Assembly: GCA_003520555.1 (NCBI GenBank)
Contig: DOUO01000142.1
Span: 1-15,299 of the forward strand
DNA length: 15,299 bases
Direction of reading: 5' to 3'
Source of the DNA: Oscillospiraceae bacterium
Lineage (GTDB): Bacteria > Bacillota > Clostridia > Oscillospirales > Acutalibacteraceae
This document shows positions 14,567-15,299 of this stretch, piece by piece. Made by a program: the position numbers and the translations under genes. Below the pieces are notes generated by a model. The model saw only the letters and a program-made list of their open reading frames with translations. It was not told the origin of the DNA and did no database searches. Numbering within the stretch: the first letter of the stretch is position 1; each line of letters starts with the position of its first letter.

Positions 14567-15299
14567 CTATTCCTTAATTCTGAGATAAATTACGCTCATG
14601 GGCGGCAGCGTTAAGCCTACGCCCTGGCTGCAGCCGTGAATTTTCATCGGCTCGGGGATAATTTCGTGGCCGTTGCTTACGCCCGTGCCGCCGTAGCGTT
14701 CGTCGTCCGAGTTAAAAAACTCGTCGTAAACGCCGTCCTCGGGCACTCCGATAAAGTAGTTTTCATGCTTTATGGGACGGAAGTTGCACACGGCTATAAT
14801 TTCGTTGCCTTCCTCGTCGCTGCGCTTAAAGGCGATTACGGAGTTTGTGTAATCGTCATGGTGAATCCAGTCAAAGCCCTTCCAAATCGCGTCGCGCTCA
14901 TAAAACGGCTTTGTACGCGTATACAAATCGTTAAGCTCTCTGAAAAATGTTTGAAGCTTGGCGTTTTCGGGATGGTCGGTCAGCGTCCAGTCAAGCACGG
15001 TTTCCTCGTTCCATTCGCTGTTTTGACCGCTTTCAATACCCATAAAAACAAGCTTTTTGCCCGGATGGGCGTACATGTAGGTTATAAACGCGCGTAAGTC
15101 CGCAAAGCCGTTTTGGTTTCCGCCGGGCATACGGCTCAGCAGCGAGCCCTTGCCGCCTGACGCCTCGTCATGAGACAGCGGAAGCAAAAAGTGTTCGGAA
15201 AACGCGTAGAAAAAGCTGTAGGTCAGGTTGTCATGGTTAAACGGTCTCCACTTTGAGTCAAGCGTCATGTAGTGAAGCATGTCGTTCATCCAGCCCATG
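14567..15299 (-). CDS. glgB: 1,4-alpha-glucan branching enzyme, C-terminal part
   Basis: GlgB cuts an alpha-1,4-glucan chain and reattaches it through alpha-1,6 bonds. Only the last 244 or so codons are in the window; the N-terminal part and the catalytic nucleophile and acid/base residues lie to the right. The visible part starts at GWMNDMLHYM, close to the GWMHDTLDYM of E. coli GlgB. It has LPLSHDE with the conserved His-Asp of GH13, FMGIESGQNSEWNEE, and the C-terminal beta-sandwich domain ending SVIYLRIKE. In the usual SHDEVVHGK motif the residues after SHDE are ASGGKG. The Met at the window edge is internal, not the start. First visible gene of the glgB-glgC-glgD-glgA group. Confidence 0.95.
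   Translation of the reverse strand, partial: MGWMNDMLHYMTLDSKWRPFNHDNLTYSFFYAFSEHFLLPLSHDEASGGKGSLLSRMPGGNQNGFADLRAFITYMYAHPGKKLVFMGIESGQNSEWNEETVLDWTLTDHPENAKLQTFFRELNDLYTRTKPFYERDAIWKGFDWIHHDDYTNSVIAFKRSDEEGNEIIAVCNFRPIKHENYFIGVPEDGVYDEFFNSDDERYGGTGVSNGHEIIPEPMKIHGCSQGVGLTLPPMSVIYLRIKE

Noticed and set aside
14636..15097. Plus-strand open frame of 153 codons in glgB.
   Set aside because: It lies antisense to well-conserved GlgB sequence and matches no known family.
1..15299. CRISPR arrays, tRNA, rRNA, defence systems.
   Set aside because: No regular repeat-spacer pattern, no RNA gene signature and no recognised defence protein could be seen by reading the sequence.

Overview
The window looks like the chromosome of a spore-forming, anaerobic Clostridia-type Firmicute, probably of the Ruminococcaceae/Oscillospiraceae kind. 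Pointers are spoIIE and a spoVAD remnant, a GlgC/GlgD pair in a glgB-glgC-glgD-glgA cluster, a VanW-family cell-wall protein, strong AGGAGG-type ribosome sites and a TnpX/TndX-type large serine recombinase. The species cannot be fixed from the sequence alone.

Layout. (1) 1 to about 2605, all minus strand: one end of a Tn4451/Tn5397-like mobile element, with a TnpV-like protein, a small accessory protein and a large serine recombinase. The far end lies left of the window or in its first bases. (2) 2585-3232: the N-terminal ~209 codons of spoVAD, cut where the element begins, so the mobile element sits inside a sporulation gene. (3) 3298-4944, minus: a membrane-anchored VanW-family protein. (4) 4945-5268: AT-rich divergent promoter region. 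(5) 5269-7684, plus: a two-gene operon of an UgtP/MGDG-synthase-like glycolipid glycosyltransferase and a serpin-fold lipoprotein. (6) 7737-10061, minus: spoIIE, with a promoter that resembles Spo0A-activated promoters (21-bp spacer). (7) 10255-10671, plus: ruvX. (8) 10726-15299, minus: glycogen operon glgB (partial) - glgC - glgD - glgA.

How they work together. GlgC makes ADP-glucose, GlgD is its catalytically degenerate partner subunit, GlgA elongates the glucan and GlgB branches it; a cre-like operator lies in front of glgC. SpoIIE is the phosphatase that switches on sigma-F after asymmetric division. SpoVAD normally takes part in dipicolinic acid uptake into the forespore, so its interruption bears on whether this strain can complete sporulation. 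Convergent gene pairs (serpin/spoIIE, ruvX/glgA) are separated by bidirectional hairpin terminators.

The most interesting parts are the recombinase element inside spoVAD, with a promoter -10 box just inside its end and no -35 in the flanking host DNA; the spoVAD ribosome site buried in the 3' arm of the upstream terminator; the lipoprotein serpin without a canonical reactive-centre hinge; and the loss of the conserved Lys15 of glycogen synthase.
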